Of a stretch of DNA of 64,000 bases, positions 15,477 to 25,556 are shown piece by piece. Source of the stretch: Emticicia aquatilis (lineage in GTDB: Bacteria; Bacteroidota; Bacteroidia; Cytophagales; Spirosomataceae); contig NZ_BMKK01000001.1 in the NCBI RefSeq assembly GCF_014644295.1, positions 744,001 to 808,000 on the forward strand. The letters run 5' to 3'. The notes beneath the pieces were generated by a model, which searched no databases, had not been told where the DNA came from, and worked only from the letters and a program-made list of their open reading frames with translations. A program made the translations under genes and the position numbers. How positions within the stretch are numbered: the stretch's first letter is position 1; each line of letters begins with the position of its first letter.

Positions 15477-18314
15477 ATGAAAAAAGCTATTACTATCACC
15501 CGGGCAATGCTATGCCTATTTCTGCTTACGTGCGGAGCTGCATTTGCTCAAAATCCTGCCCGAATTTCGGTCAAAGGTATTGTTATTGACTCTTCAAGCA
15601 CAACTCTCCCATCGGCTACTATTATGTTGCTTACACCCAAAGACTCTGCTTTGGTAAGCTACGGTCGTACCGAAAACGATGGCCAATTTGAAATCAAAGG
15701 CGTAAAACGTGGCACTTATCTATTGAAGATTTCGTACATGGGCTACTTACCTTATCAGCAAGAGTTTACACCTGCCGAAGGTGGGGTAACAGATTTGGGT
15801 AAAATCCAGCTAAAACCAATCATGAAAGAACTTTATGAAGTTGTTGTACGAACAGCTAAAGCTCCGCTGAGTATTAAAGGCGATACGGTAGAGTATAATG
15901 CTGCATCATTTAAAGTGCCACCTGGCTCAACAGTTGAAGATTTATTACGAAAACTACCTGGTATGTCGGTTGACCAAGATGGAAATATCAAGGCCCAGGG
16001 ACAAGATGTGAAGCGAGTAACGGTTGATGGTAAGCAGTTTTTTGGGGGAGATACTAAAATGGCAACCAAAAACTTATCGGCAGAAGCTATCAAGAAAGTA
16101 CAGGTGTTTAATGATAAAACCGAGCAAGCAAAAGCCACGGGTATTGACGATGGTAAAAAAGAAAAAACCATGAATTTAGAGCTAAAAGATGAATTTAAAA
16201 AGGGTGGTTTTGGAAAAGTTACGGCTGGAATTGGCGACAAAGAAAGAATGGAAGTAAAAGGAAATTATAATAAATTCGACCAAAAGAACCAGTTTTCGTT
16301 GATTGGATTGGGTAATAATACCAACCAAGTAGGAATGGGTTTTGATGATTTTCAGGATTTTAGAGGTAGCCAATCGTTCAACTGGAACGATAACGCCGAC
16401 TTTGGATTTGGTGGCGGTGGCCGATATTATTATTTCGGTGGTGATGAAGGCGATGAAGATTTATCAATTCCGGTAGGTGGTGGTCGTGGCCAAGGTCTTA
16501 CTGATTCTTATGCCGCAGGTTTGAATTATAACTATGATACGAAGAAGAACAAGTTGAGTTCGAGTTATTATTTCAATGGTAAAAATCAGATTTTAGATGC
16601 TCTTTCGAGTCGCCAAAACTTCTTGAATAATAACGCTTCATTTAATACTACCAACAATGATTATACTCGCAATCAGAGTTACAATCACCGAGTATCGTTC
16701 CGTTTAGAGAAAATGGTTGACTCGCTCAACACGTTTACGTTTGTTGGTAACGGTAAGTTATCGAAAGGTAATACTCGTTATGATGGCCTTCAACAGTTTT
16801 TTACAGGTAATAACGAATTATCAAACCAAACGACAATCAATAACCGAACAGGTTTTAGCTCATCGGCTGCGGCACTTACGGGTATTTATCGCCATAAATT
16901 CAAGAAAAAAGGCAGAATCTTTGCTGCAAGTGGTGGGTATAACTTTACTAATTCAGATGGCGATGCTACACAGATTTCGTTAAATGAGTTTTATAAAATT
17001 ACGAGTACAAACGATTTACTAAGAAATATCAATCAGTTTAACTCAACCCTCAGCGACCGAAATCAATGGAAAGCCAGTTTGCTCTATGTCGAGCCATTTG
17101 GCAAGAAATTCTCATCAGAAACTTTCTATAATTTCAGTACTCGCAATAGCATTGTGGATAGAAATGTAAAGAACAATGAATCGAATTTGCAGATTGACTC
17201 ACTCACACGCTACTTCGAAAATACGATTTCGTATAACAGGGTAGGTACAAGCCTAAGATATAACTACAAAGGCATCAATATTTCAGCAGGCGTGGCTGGG
17301 CAACAGTTTTCGCTCAGAGGGAACTTCACACAGCCTAAAAAACCAGAAACGATTGTTGACCAGAAGTATTTTATATGGCTTGGCAACGTACAAGGAAGTC
17401 TCGACCTAAAAAACAATCGCTATATGTGGTTTGGCTATGAGCCTAATGTTTCGGAACCTTCTATCAAAGACCTACAACCAGTAGTTGATAATAGTAATCC
17501 GTTGTATATCAGAGAGGGAAACCCTGACCTTTTGCCACAAGTTGACCACAACTTTAACGTTGGTGGTAACTATTATAACCCTGGTAGTTTTATGAGCATC
17601 TATTTTGGAATGAACTATAATTATCATGTAAATCAGATAATTTATAACCAAAATATTGATAGCAAGACATTTAAAACAACTACCAAGCCTATGAATATTA
17701 CAGGTGGAGACAATGTAGGAACGTATTTTGGGTTGGGCTTCCCGTTGAAAAAAACAAAAGCAACGCTGAATCTAAACGGAAATGTCAATGCCAGCAAAAA
17801 CCTAACTTATATTAATGACATTTTGAATAATACGAATAACCTGAGTTATTATGCAGGCTTACGATTAGACCTTACGCCATCAGATAAGTTTACGTTCTAC
17901 GGTAATGCTAACTTTGGTATTACAAATACGAAGTATTCTATTAACACCGCTCAAAATCAGACAATTTATAACCATAGATTTGGAGCAGAAATGAATGTCA
18001 AATTCCCGAAAGATTTTTATTTCAATAGCCGTCTGAACTATAATGTTTTCATTAACGAGCGTTTTGGGTTTAACCAACGTCAACCGATTTGGAATGCAGC
18101 AGTTTATAAACAACTCGGAAAATCGAAAAAAGCAGAGATTCGTTTAACTGCGTATGATATTTTGAATCGTAACCTCAACATCAGTCAGTTTGCTAATCAG
18201 AATTATTACTCTGAATCAAGAACCGAAACATTGGCTCGTTATTTCATGCTAAGTTTCACGTATAATATGCGTGGGGTGAAAAACCAAATGCGTAGAAGCG
18301 GTGGAGGTTGGTGA
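15477..18314 (+). CDS. Outer-membrane beta-barrel protein with carboxypeptidase-like domain (TonB-receptor-like)
   Basis: A 945-residue protein with a signal peptide (MKKAITITRAMLCLFLLTCG ... AFAQ). It has a carboxypeptidase-regulatory-like beta-sandwich at about residues 30-115 (ISVKGIVIDSS ... GQFEIKGVKRGTYLLKISYMGY). A plug-like domain follows (about 120-220; VEDLLRKLPGMSVDQDGNI, RVTVDGKQFFGGD), then a long beta-barrel ending in an aromatic-containing C-terminus (SGGGW). This is the common Bacteroidetes OMP_b-brl_3/TonB-dependent receptor layout. The ligand is unknown. The GLPGLI gene 78 bases downstream often accompanies such receptors, which suggests peptide, metal or secreted-factor handling rather than glycan import. 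Confidence 0.85.
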   Translation: MKKAITITRAMLCLFLLTCGAAFAQNPARISVKGIVIDSSSTTLPSATIMLLTPKDSALVSYGRTENDGQFEIKGVKRGTYLLKISYMGYLPYQQEFTPAEGGVTDLGKIQLKPIMKELYEVVVRTAKAPLSIKGDTVEYNAASFKVPPGSTVEDLLRKLPGMSVDQDGNIKAQGQDVKRVTVDGKQFFGGDTKMATKNLSAEAIKKVQVFNDKTEQAKATGIDDGKKEKTMNLELKDEFKKGGFGKVTAGIGDKERMEVKGNYNKFDQKNQFSLIGLGNNTNQVGMGFDDFQDFRGSQSFNWNDNADFGFGGGGRYYYFGGDEGDEDLSIPVGGGRGQGLTDSYAAGLNYNYDTKKNKLSSSYYFNGKNQILDALSSRQNFLNNNASFNTTNNDYTRNQSYNHRVSFRLEKMVDSLNTFTFVGNGKLSKGNTRYDGLQQFFTGNNELSNQTTINNRTGFSSSAAALTGIYRHKFKKKGRIFAASGGYNFTNSDGDATQISLNEFYKITSTNDLLRNINQFNSTLSDRNQWKASLLYVEPFGKKFSSETFYNFSTRNSIVDRNVKNNESNLQIDSLTRYFENTISYNRVGTSLRYNYKGINISAGVAGQQFSLRGNFTQPKKPETIVDQKYFIWLGNVQGSLDLKNNRYMWFGYEPNVSEPSIKDLQPVVDNSNPLYIREGNPDLLPQVDHNFNVGGNYYNPGSFMSIYFGMNYNYHVNQIIYNQNIDSKTFKTTTKPMNITGGDNVGTYFGLGFPLKKTKATLNLNGNVNASKNLTYINDILNNTNNLSYYAGLRLDLTPSDKFTFYGNANFGITNTKYSINTAQNQTIYNHRFGAEMNVKFPKDFYFNSRLNYNVFINERFGFNQRQPIWNAAVYKQLGKSKKAEIRLTAYDILNRNLNISQFANQNYYSESRTETLARYFMLSFTYNMRGVKNQMRRSGGGW

Positions 18315-18392
18315 TTTTGAATTAAGATTTACGAATTACAAATGAAGACTCTAAATTATTCATAAGCAACTCATTATAAAACACTTACAACA

Positions 18393-19139
18393 ATGAAAAA
18401 AATCTTTTTATATATTCTACTATTCCCCATTTGGGGAGTAGTTTCTGCCCAAAAAACCGAAGGAATTGTACATTATGAGTATCAGCTCAACTGGATAAAA
18501 ATGATAAAGAAACTTCCATATCTGACGCAAGAAGAAAAGGATAGAATGGAAAATTCTTTTAAAAACGAAGAAAATACCAAGCAAAAGCTTAATCTTTATT
18601 TCAATGAAAAAGAGAGCATTTATACTTGGGGGCAAGACCAACAAGAGTATGAAGGAACGGAATATAAAGGCAGAAATGAAGAGTTGCTGATGCACAAAAA
18701 CTTTGAGTTAGAAAAGCATAACGACATGATTGAGATGTCGGGTAAAACTTACTTATTACAAGATTCTTTACAGAAAATAGAATGGAAAGTGATGAATCAA
18801 ATCAAAGAAGTGGCTGGATATATTTGTATGAAAGCCGTAACAGAAGATAAAGTAAAAGGGCAAAAAATAACCGCTTGGTTTACGGGTGATATTCCAGTGG
18901 CGAGTGGTCCTGAACAATTTCATGGCTTACCAGGAATGATTCTCGAACTCGATATTGACGATGGAACGCTAATGATTGAAGCAACAAATGTAGAGTTCAA
19001 GAAACTGGAGAAAGAACTGGTTTTACCAAAAATGAAAGGTAAGAAAATCAATGACAAAGATTTCAATGCTTTGATTTCAAAATACATCAACGATAGCATT
19101 AAAATGCAACGCAACCCATACTGGGCAATTCGATATTGA
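18393..19139 (+). CDS. GLPGLI family secreted protein
   Basis: A 248-residue protein with signal peptide (MKKIFLYILLFPIWGVVSAQ). It contains the family's naming motif in the form FHGLPGMILELDI (about residues 176-188), preceded by the usual CMKAVTEDKVKGQKITAWFTGDIP region. The biochemical function of GLPGLI proteins is unknown. They are periplasmic or surface proteins common in Bacteroidetes and often encoded beside a TonB-type receptor, as here. A terminator-like hairpin follows the stop. Confidence 0.88.
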   Translation: MKKIFLYILLFPIWGVVSAQKTEGIVHYEYQLNWIKMIKKLPYLTQEEKDRMENSFKNEENTKQKLNLYFNEKESIYTWGQDQQEYEGTEYKGRNEELLMHKNFELEKHNDMIEMSGKTYLLQDSLQKIEWKVMNQIKEVAGYICMKAVTEDKVKGQKITAWFTGDIPVASGPEQFHGLPGMILELDIDDGTLMIEATNVEFKKLEKELVLPKMKGKKINDKDFNALISKYINDSIKMQRNPYWAIRY

Positions 19140-19154
19140 GAAATAGAGATTTAG

Positions 19155-19189
19155 AAAAAGCCACTTGTTTTTAATGCAAGTGGCTTTTT
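19155..19189 (+). terminator. Terminator after GLPGLI gene
   Basis: A 13-bp perfect stem (19155-19167 with 19177-19189) with a 9-base loop and an A-run/T-run flank, 16 bases after the stop codon. Confidence 0.8.
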
Positions 19190-19240
19190 GTTCTACAACG
19201 AATAATACAAATAAATCTATGAGTAGTTATACTTAATATT

Positions 19241-19248
19241 TATATTTG
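19241..19248 (+). promoter_or_regulatory. -7 promoter element for the membrane helical-bundle gene
   Basis: TATATTTG, an exact TAnnTTTG match, 40 bases before the ATG at 19289. No TTG at ideal spacing is visible. Confidence 0.4.
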
Positions 19249-19288
19249 TTTAGGAATTTCCTTCATCAATATAGATAAAAATTTAGCT

Positions 19289-19951
19289 ATGAAATGGGCA
19301 TATAGTATAGAACAAAAACTAAAAGCGGCGTTGGCTCTGACTGTTCTGTTTGTATTTTTGTTCATCAAAAATGTATCTGACCAAAATAGTTTTACCGAAC
19401 TTGGTCAAACATTCTCGGTGGTTTACGAAGACCGACTTTTGGCCGAAAGTTATATTTATGAGTTTTCAGACCACCTTTCCCGCAAAAAACTTTTGATTGA
19501 TGACAGTAAGGATAACCAAGATTTGAAACAACATCGGGCCGAAATAGCTTCTCACAATAACGCTATTAGGCAATTAGTTGCTGCTTATGAAAAAACCAAA
19601 TTAACGCCTACCGAAGAAGTACTATTTCGAGAGTTAAAGAAGAAAATTAATCAAAACATTGCGTTAGAAAAACAATATTTAGGGGCATTAAATACCCAAA
19701 AAGACCATAGCAAACACGCATTAGATGCATCGTTTTATGCGATTCTGACAAATTTGAATCACTTATCACATATTCAGATAAATGAAGGAGAAAGGCTGAA
19801 TAAAACTTCACAAAAAATTGTGCTGGGGTCGGAGTCTCAAAATCAGTTTGAACTTACGCTTTTAATCGTTCTGGGGCTTATTATTTTAGGCTTGATTTTT
19901 ACTTCAAAATCAACTTTAGCCAAAATTCCGCAGAAATCTTCTTTAAACTAA
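19289..19951 (+). CDS. Membrane protein with chemoreceptor-like four-helix periplasmic domain
   Basis: A 220-residue protein with an N-terminal membrane helix (about residues 12-28), a long helical extracytoplasmic region (about 35-185) and a second membrane helix (about 192-210). It ends in a basic tail of only ten residues. The topology and the pattern of the helical part resemble the 4HB/MCP sensory modules of chemoreceptors and histidine kinases. However, there is no HAMP, kinase or signalling domain after the second helix, so it is either a stand-alone sensor subunit or an unknown partner protein. It has its own promoter-like site and a terminator follows. Confidence 0.65.
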   Translation: MKWAYSIEQKLKAALALTVLFVFLFIKNVSDQNSFTELGQTFSVVYEDRLLAESYIYEFSDHLSRKKLLIDDSKDNQDLKQHRAEIASHNNAIRQLVAAYEKTKLTPTEEVLFRELKKKINQNIALEKQYLGALNTQKDHSKHALDASFYAILTNLNHLSHIQINEGERLNKTSQKIVLGSESQNQFELTLLIVLGLIILGLIFTSKSTLAKIPQKSSLN

Positions 19952-19958
19952 AAACATT

Positions 19959-20008
19959 CGTGCCACACCTGCTTATCAACAATAAGTAGATGTGGCACGT
20001 TTATTTTT
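19959..20008. terminator. Bidirectional terminator between convergent genes
   Basis: An imperfect stem of about 17 bp (19959-19975 with 19983-19999) followed by a T-run on the plus strand. It lies between the helical-bundle gene and the convergent glgB. Confidence 0.75.
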
Positions 20009-20021
20009 TTGAGATAAATAC

Positions 20022-22025
20022 TTATTTCAATTTCAACACAATCGCACCCAATGGTGGAAGCGTTAATTCGATAGAGTTTTCTTTTCCGTGTGAAGGAATC
20101 GCTTGGGTATGTACCTCGCCATTCAATGCTCCGCTGCCCCAATATTCTTGTTTATCGCTATTGAAAACCTCTACATAAGTTCCTGCGGCTGGTATTCCGA
20201 TTCGGTAGTTTGAGCGAGGAACAGGCGTAAAGTTTAGCACTACAAGCAAGTTTTCTTTTTCGTTGAAACCTTTACGTGCATACACAATCACGGCATTTTC
20301 ACGGTCGCTGGTATCAATCCACTCAAAACCATCAGGGCTAAATTGTTTATCGAACAATGCCCCTTCTGAGCGGTAAAGTCGATTGAGGTCTTTCATCAAC
20401 TCATTTACACCTTTGTTCGGTTGGTTTCCGAGTAAATGCCAATCAAGGCTTTTCTCGAAATTCCACTCGGCAAACTGGGCAAATTCGCCACCCATAAATA
20501 ACAATTTTGTACCTGGGTGCGTAAACATATACGTAAACATCAAACGCAAATTAGCAAATTTACGCCATTCATCACCTGGCATCTTCTCGATTAAAGAGCC
20601 TTTTCCGTAAACAACCTCATCGTGCGAAAATGGTAACATGAAGTTTTCGGAGAAAGCATAGACCAAGCTGAAAGTAATATCATTTTGATGCCATTTACGA
20701 TACATCGGGTCTTTGGCAAAATAACGGAGCGTATCGTTCATCCAACCCATCATCCACTTCATGCCAAAGCCAAGTCCACCCGTATAAACTGGTCGAGAAA
20801 CCCCTGGGAATGCCGTTGACTCTTCGGCAATCGTCTGAGTATCTGGGAATGAGCGATAGATTTCTTCGTTCAATTCTTTAAATAATGAAATCACTTCGAG
20901 GTTTTCACGACCACCAAAAATATTTGGCACCCACTCGCCCGCATTACGAGAATAATCACGGTAGAGCATCGAAGCAACTGCATCTACACGCAAACCATCG
21001 GCATGGAAGCGGTCGAGCCAAAATATAGCATTACTAATCAAAAACGAGCGTACTTCGTAGCGTCCGTAGTTGAAAATATAACTTTTCCAATCTGGATGGT
21101 ATCCTTCACGAGGGTCTTCGTGTTCGTAGAGAGCAGTTCCATCAAAACGATGCAAGCCGTGAGCATCGCCTGGATAGTGCGATGGCACCCAGTCGAGTAT
21201 CACACCGATGCCATTGATGTGTAGCTGCTCAATCAAGTACATAAATTCTTGTGGCGTACCGAAGCGGCTACTCGCTGCAAAATATCCTGTAATCTGGTAA
21301 CCCCACGATGGCTCGTACGGATGCTCCATGATTGGCATAAACTCTACGTGCGTAAAGCCCATTTCTTTCACGTAAGGCACAAGCGTATCTGCTACTTCGC
21401 CGTAGCTGAGGCATCTTTCGGGGTTCGATGGGTCACGTTTCCATGAGCCAAAGTGCAGTTCATAAACCGACTGTGGAGCATTCAAAGCATTTTTAGCTCG
21501 CCGAGTTTTCATCCAATCTTGGTCTTTCCACTCATACCAAGTGTCCCAAACAATTGAAGCCGTTTTTGGCGGGTGCTCCCAACGTAATGCGTATGGGTCG
21601 CCTTTTTCTATATCTGCACCTGTATTTGATGCAATAAAATATTTATAAACTTCGCCATTTCCGATGTTCGGAATCCAACCTTCCCAGATACCTGAGCCGT
21701 CCCAACGAGGATTGAGCGGATGCTCGCCACGATTCCAGCCATTGAAAGTACCAATCACCGAAACGTATTTAGCATTAGGTGCCCAAACGGCAAACAAAGT
21801 TCCTGTAACTCCCTGATTTTGAACTACGTGCGAGCCAAGTTTTTCGTAAAGACGATAGTGTTTTCCCGAACGAAAGAGAGCAACATCAAAATCTGTAAGC
21901 AAACTAAAAGCCTCGACCTTGTTGAAAGTTGGAGTAACTGCTACTTCTTGTGATTCATTTTTAGGTATTTCTTGTTCTGTACTCGTTGTTTTTTCTTTTT
22001 TTGTAGAAACTGCTTTCTTTGCCAT
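20022..22025 (-). CDS. glgB: 1,4-alpha-glucan branching enzyme
   Basis: A 667-residue GH13 enzyme forming alpha-1,6 branches in glycogen. It has a Lys/Glu/Thr-rich N-terminal tail (1-40), a CBM48 domain (about 60-150; VWAPNAKYVSVIGTFNGWN) and the catalytic barrel. The barrel carries the nucleophile Asp in GLRVDAVASMLYRDY, the acid Glu in IAEESTAFPG and the transition-state Asp in FSHDEVVYGKG. A C-terminal all-beta domain ends the protein. Length is close to the usual bacterial enzyme. No other glycogen gene adjoins it: it stands alone, divergent from the tricorn-like protease gene. Confidence 0.95.
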   Translation of the reverse strand: MAKKAVSTKKEKTTSTEQEIPKNESQEVAVTPTFNKVEAFSLLTDFDVALFRSGKHYRLYEKLGSHVVQNQGVTGTLFAVWAPNAKYVSVIGTFNGWNRGEHPLNPRWDGSGIWEGWIPNIGNGEVYKYFIASNTGADIEKGDPYALRWEHPPKTASIVWDTWYEWKDQDWMKTRRAKNALNAPQSVYELHFGSWKRDPSNPERCLSYGEVADTLVPYVKEMGFTHVEFMPIMEHPYEPSWGYQITGYFAASSRFGTPQEFMYLIEQLHINGIGVILDWVPSHYPGDAHGLHRFDGTALYEHEDPREGYHPDWKSYIFNYGRYEVRSFLISNAIFWLDRFHADGLRVDAVASMLYRDYSRNAGEWVPNIFGGRENLEVISLFKELNEEIYRSFPDTQTIAEESTAFPGVSRPVYTGGLGFGMKWMMGWMNDTLRYFAKDPMYRKWHQNDITFSLVYAFSENFMLPFSHDEVVYGKGSLIEKMPGDEWRKFANLRLMFTYMFTHPGTKLLFMGGEFAQFAEWNFEKSLDWHLLGNQPNKGVNELMKDLNRLYRSEGALFDKQFSPDGFEWIDTSDRENAVIVYARKGFNEKENLLVVLNFTPVPRSNYRIGIPAAGTYVEVFNSDKQEYWGSGALNGEVHTQAIPSHGKENSIELTLPPLGAIVLKLK

Positions 22026-22081
22026 AAGGTTGAATATTAAAACAAGGTTAAGTATTTGTTTGTAAAAATAGTTTTTAAAAA

Positions 22082-22109
22082 TTGAAAAGCAAAAAATGGT
22101 TTATATTTG
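22082..22109 (+). promoter_or_regulatory. Promoter of tricorn-like protease gene
   Basis: TTG at 22082-22084, a 17-base spacer and TATATTTG at 22102-22109 match the Bacteroidetes -33/-7 consensus. The start codon lies 74 bases downstream. Confidence 0.5.
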
Positions 22110-22183
22110 TCTAAAACTGTCTCTAAGAAGTAATATTTTTATCTTAATTTTGAAAAATATATTTACCCTAAAATTCCAGCCTA

Positions 22184-25100
22184 ATGAAATACACTTCAAT
22201 CTTCAAATTTGCATTTTTTACTTGCTTTTTTTTGTTTTTCAGACAAAACTCCATTGCACAAGGCACTCGCTTGCTTAGAAATGCTGCTATCAGTTCATCA
22301 AATATTGCATTTGTGTATGGCGGTGATATTTGGTTGGCAAATCAAGATGGTAGCAATGTAAAACGTCTCACAACGTATCAAGGTGTGGAGTCAAATCCTC
22401 ATTTTTCGCCAGATGGAAAAACTCTTGCTTTCACTGGCCAATATGATGGTAATACCGATGTTTTTATTGTGCCAACTGAAGGCGGCGAACCCCAAAGATT
22501 GACTTGGCATCCAGGTGTGGATTTGGTAAAAGGTTGGACTCCCGACGGAGCAAACGTTATATTTGCATCGGGCAGAATCCAAGTACCAAGCTCAAGACTT
22601 GACCAACTTTGGACTGTTTCGATAAAAGGTGGAATGCCTACACAATTTGCTGTTCCCAGAGCAGTTGATGGCAAATACTCACCTGATAATAAGAGATTTG
22701 TGTACGAAGAAATCGCTCCATGGGAAGACGAATTTAGGAACTATCGTGGCGGACAAAATACACCATTGCGAATCATTGACTTAAAAAGTTTTGCTGTCGA
22801 AAAAATGCCTTGGCAAAACAGCCGTGATATATGTCCAGTCTGGATTGGTAATCAAATTTATTTTCTCTCAGACCGAGATTTGGCAATGAATATTTGGTCA
22901 TACGATACTCAAAACAAGACTGTGAAACAAATTACTTTTTTCAAAGAATTTGATTGTAAAAATCTCGAAGGAAATAATGAAACATTGATTTTTGAAAACG
23001 GGGGTTATCTGCATAAACTCAAAGTAGGAAGCGATAAACCCGAAAAATTGTCTATCACAATCAATGCTGAATTTCCGTGGGAAAGACCTCATTGGATGAA
23101 AGTTGATAAAAATATTGGTTCGATTGCCATTTCGCCGACTGGCAAAAGAGTGGCTGTTTCGGCAAGAGGCGAAGTGATGACGATTCCTGCAAAAAAAGGT
23201 GATGTCCGAAATATTTCAAATAGTACGGGTGCTGCCGACCGAGAGCCTTCGTGGTCGCCTGATGGAAAATATATCTCGTGGTTTTCGGATGAAGGTGGTG
23301 AATATCAATTGGTACTTTCCGACCAATTTGGCAAGGAAAAAAAGAAAATCAAACTCAACAATCCAAGTTTTTATTATACGCCACGCTGGTCGCCCGACTC
23401 TAAGTATTTGAGCTTTGCCGATGCCGACCGCACCTTGTGGATGGTGGAAGTAAATTCAGGAAAAACTGCCAAAATAGACAACGAAGGCTTTGCTAACCCT
23501 CAGCGTTTGATATATCCCGAATGGGCTTCTGACTCAAAATGGATTGCTTACACCAAACGATTGACTAATGAATATGCTGCAATTTTTGTTTATTCAATCG
23601 ACCAAAACAAGGCTTTTCAAATCACCGATGGCATGTCAGATTGCAACAACCCAGCTTGGGATGCCAGCGGAAAATACATTTATTTTTCGGGTAGCACCAA
23701 TTATGGAATGAATGTCGGCTGGCTCGATATGTCTTCGTATGACCATAACATTAGTCGGGCAATTTATGCAGCAGTACTTTCAAAAGAAACCCCTTCGCCC
23801 CTTGCCCCCGAAAGCGATGACGAAGTAATAAAAGCTGATTCTACAAAAAAAGATTTAGCCACTACAAAACTTGACCCTAAGAAAGATGAAGCACCAAAAG
23901 CTAAAGTAAAGGAGGTAAAAATAGATTTTGAAGGTTTACAAAATCGAATTATTGCCTTGGCAATTCCAGAAAAAAATTATGTCTCAATCGAAACAGGTAA
24001 AGAGGGTGTGATATTTTTTGGAGAAGAAAAAGACAATGGCAATTCGATGGTAGTGAGCCGGTATTCTTTGGACAAAAAAAAAGCAGAAGTTATAACCGAA
24101 GATGCTTCATATTTTGATGTTTCGGCAGACAAGGGCAAGTTGGTTTACGCAACTTCTGGAGGTCAGATTGTTATTTCAGATGCCGCAGGAAAGCCGAATC
24201 TCGCCGAAGATGCTGTAAAGCTCAGCGATGTCCAGATTTTGATTGACCCAATTGCCGAAGCAAAACAGATTTTCAGAGAGGCGTGGCGTTATCAAAGAGA
24301 TTATTTTTATGTAAAAAACGTTCACGGACTCGACATGGACTGGGCATATAAAACTTACTCTACTTGGATAGATGATGTAAAACATCGCTCAGATTTGACT
24401 TATGTTTTGGATATTTTCAGTGGCGAAACCTCAATCGGTCACTCATTTGTGCGTGGTGGCGATTTTCCAGAAGTAAAACAAGTGCCTGTCGGAATGTTAG
24501 GGGCAGATTTTGCCGTAGAAAACAATCGTTTCAGAATCAAGAAAATTTATACTGGCGAAAGTTGGAATCCAACCCTAAAAGCACCATTGAGTGGCCCAGG
24601 AATCAATGTAAAAACTGACGATTATTTATTGGCAGTCAATGGTGTTCCGTTGGATGCTTCTAAAAACCTATACTCATATTTTGACCAAATGGCAGACAAA
24701 CAAACGACGATAACGGTCAATAGTACTCCGAGTTTTGATGGAGCAAAAGAGGTTGTTGTTGTGCCTGTAAGAAATGAAGGTTTACTTCGTCAGTATGATT
24801 GGGTAGAGGGCAATCGAAGGAAAGTCGATAAACTCTCAAATGGTCAACTGGCGTATGTTTGGTTGCCAAATACAGGACAAGGTGGATATAATAATTTCAA
24901 TCGTTACTACTTTGCTCAAAAAAATAAAAAAGGAGCAATCATTGACGAAAGATTTAATAGTGGAGGCTCAATTGCTGATTATATCGTAGATTTATTAGCC
25001 CGAGATTTGATGGGATATTTCAATAATCCGATTGGTGATAAGCAAGCATTTACGGCCCCTAACGCTGGAATATTTGGGCCAAAAGTAATGTTAATCAACG

Positions 25101-25465
25101 AAATGGCAGGCTCGGGTGGCGATATGTTGCCTTATATGTTTCAAAAAAGAAAAATTGGGCCACTGGTTGGCACAAAAACGTGGGGAGGTTTAGTTGGAAT
25201 TTGGGATGTACCTGCACTCATTGATGGCGGAACTATTACAGCTCCAAGAGGTGGGTTTTATAACGTAAATGGTCAATGGGACGTAGAAAATATTGGTATT
25301 TCGCCCGATATTACTGTTGAACAAGAACCAAAATTAGTCAACGAAGGCCACGACCCACAGCTCGAAAAAGCAGTAGAAGTTGCTCTTGAGTTACTAAAAA
25401 CCCAAAGCACAAAACTACTACCTCAACCTGCCGACCCAATAAGAGTTTTGAGACCTAAAAAGTAG
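22184..25465 (+). CDS. Tricorn-like S41 family peptidase
   Basis: A 1093-residue secreted protein with signal peptide (MKYTSIFKFAFFTCFFLFF ... IAQG). Residues about 30-530 carry WD40/PD40 beta-propeller repeats (SPDGKTLAFTG, SPDGKYISWFSD, SPDSKYLSFADAD). A linker with Lys/Asp/Pro follows (about 540-585), then a C1-like domain, a PDZ domain (about 770-860) and the C-terminal S41 serine peptidase domain. The nucleophile Ser977 lies in EMAGSGGDMLPY, followed by KTWGGLVG. This is the archetypal tricorn order. In Bacteroidetes these act in the periplasm or on the surface and trim peptides. It is monocistronic, with a hairpin after the stop. Confidence 0.92.
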   Translation: MKYTSIFKFAFFTCFFLFFRQNSIAQGTRLLRNAAISSSNIAFVYGGDIWLANQDGSNVKRLTTYQGVESNPHFSPDGKTLAFTGQYDGNTDVFIVPTEGGEPQRLTWHPGVDLVKGWTPDGANVIFASGRIQVPSSRLDQLWTVSIKGGMPTQFAVPRAVDGKYSPDNKRFVYEEIAPWEDEFRNYRGGQNTPLRIIDLKSFAVEKMPWQNSRDICPVWIGNQIYFLSDRDLAMNIWSYDTQNKTVKQITFFKEFDCKNLEGNNETLIFENGGYLHKLKVGSDKPEKLSITINAEFPWERPHWMKVDKNIGSIAISPTGKRVAVSARGEVMTIPAKKGDVRNISNSTGAADREPSWSPDGKYISWFSDEGGEYQLVLSDQFGKEKKKIKLNNPSFYYTPRWSPDSKYLSFADADRTLWMVEVNSGKTAKIDNEGFANPQRLIYPEWASDSKWIAYTKRLTNEYAAIFVYSIDQNKAFQITDGMSDCNNPAWDASGKYIYFSGSTNYGMNVGWLDMSSYDHNISRAIYAAVLSKETPSPLAPESDDEVIKADSTKKDLATTKLDPKKDEAPKAKVKEVKIDFEGLQNRIIALAIPEKNYVSIETGKEGVIFFGEEKDNGNSMVVSRYSLDKKKAEVITEDASYFDVSADKGKLVYATSGGQIVISDAAGKPNLAEDAVKLSDVQILIDPIAEAKQIFREAWRYQRDYFYVKNVHGLDMDWAYKTYSTWIDDVKHRSDLTYVLDIFSGETSIGHSFVRGGDFPEVKQVPVGMLGADFAVENNRFRIKKIYTGESWNPTLKAPLSGPGINVKTDDYLLAVNGVPLDASKNLYSYFDQMADKQTTITVNSTPSFDGAKEVVVVPVRNEGLLRQYDWVEGNRRKVDKLSNGQLAYVWLPNTGQGGYNNFNRYYFAQKNKKGAIIDERFNSGGSIADYIVDLLARDLMGYFNNPIGDKQAFTAPNAGIFGPKVMLINEMAGSGGDMLPYMFQKRKIGPLVGTKTWGGLVGIWDVPALIDGGTITAPRGGFYNVNGQWDVENIGISPDITVEQEPKLVNEGHDPQLEKAVEVALELLKTQSTKLLPQPADPIRVLRPKK

Positions 25466-25492
25466 ATTTCATATACTCTAACAATTGCTTTA

Positions 25493-25538
25493 AAACCTTA
25501 CTTTGTGAATAGTTTTTTTCTCAAAGTAAGGTTTCCGT
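25493..25538 (+). terminator. Terminator between protease gene and rarA
   Basis: A 13-bp perfect stem (25493-25505 with 25522-25534), 16-base loop and a short T-run, located 28 bases after the protease stop and 19 before rarA. Confidence 0.65.
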
Positions 25539-25556
25539 TTTAATTCAAAATCTACC

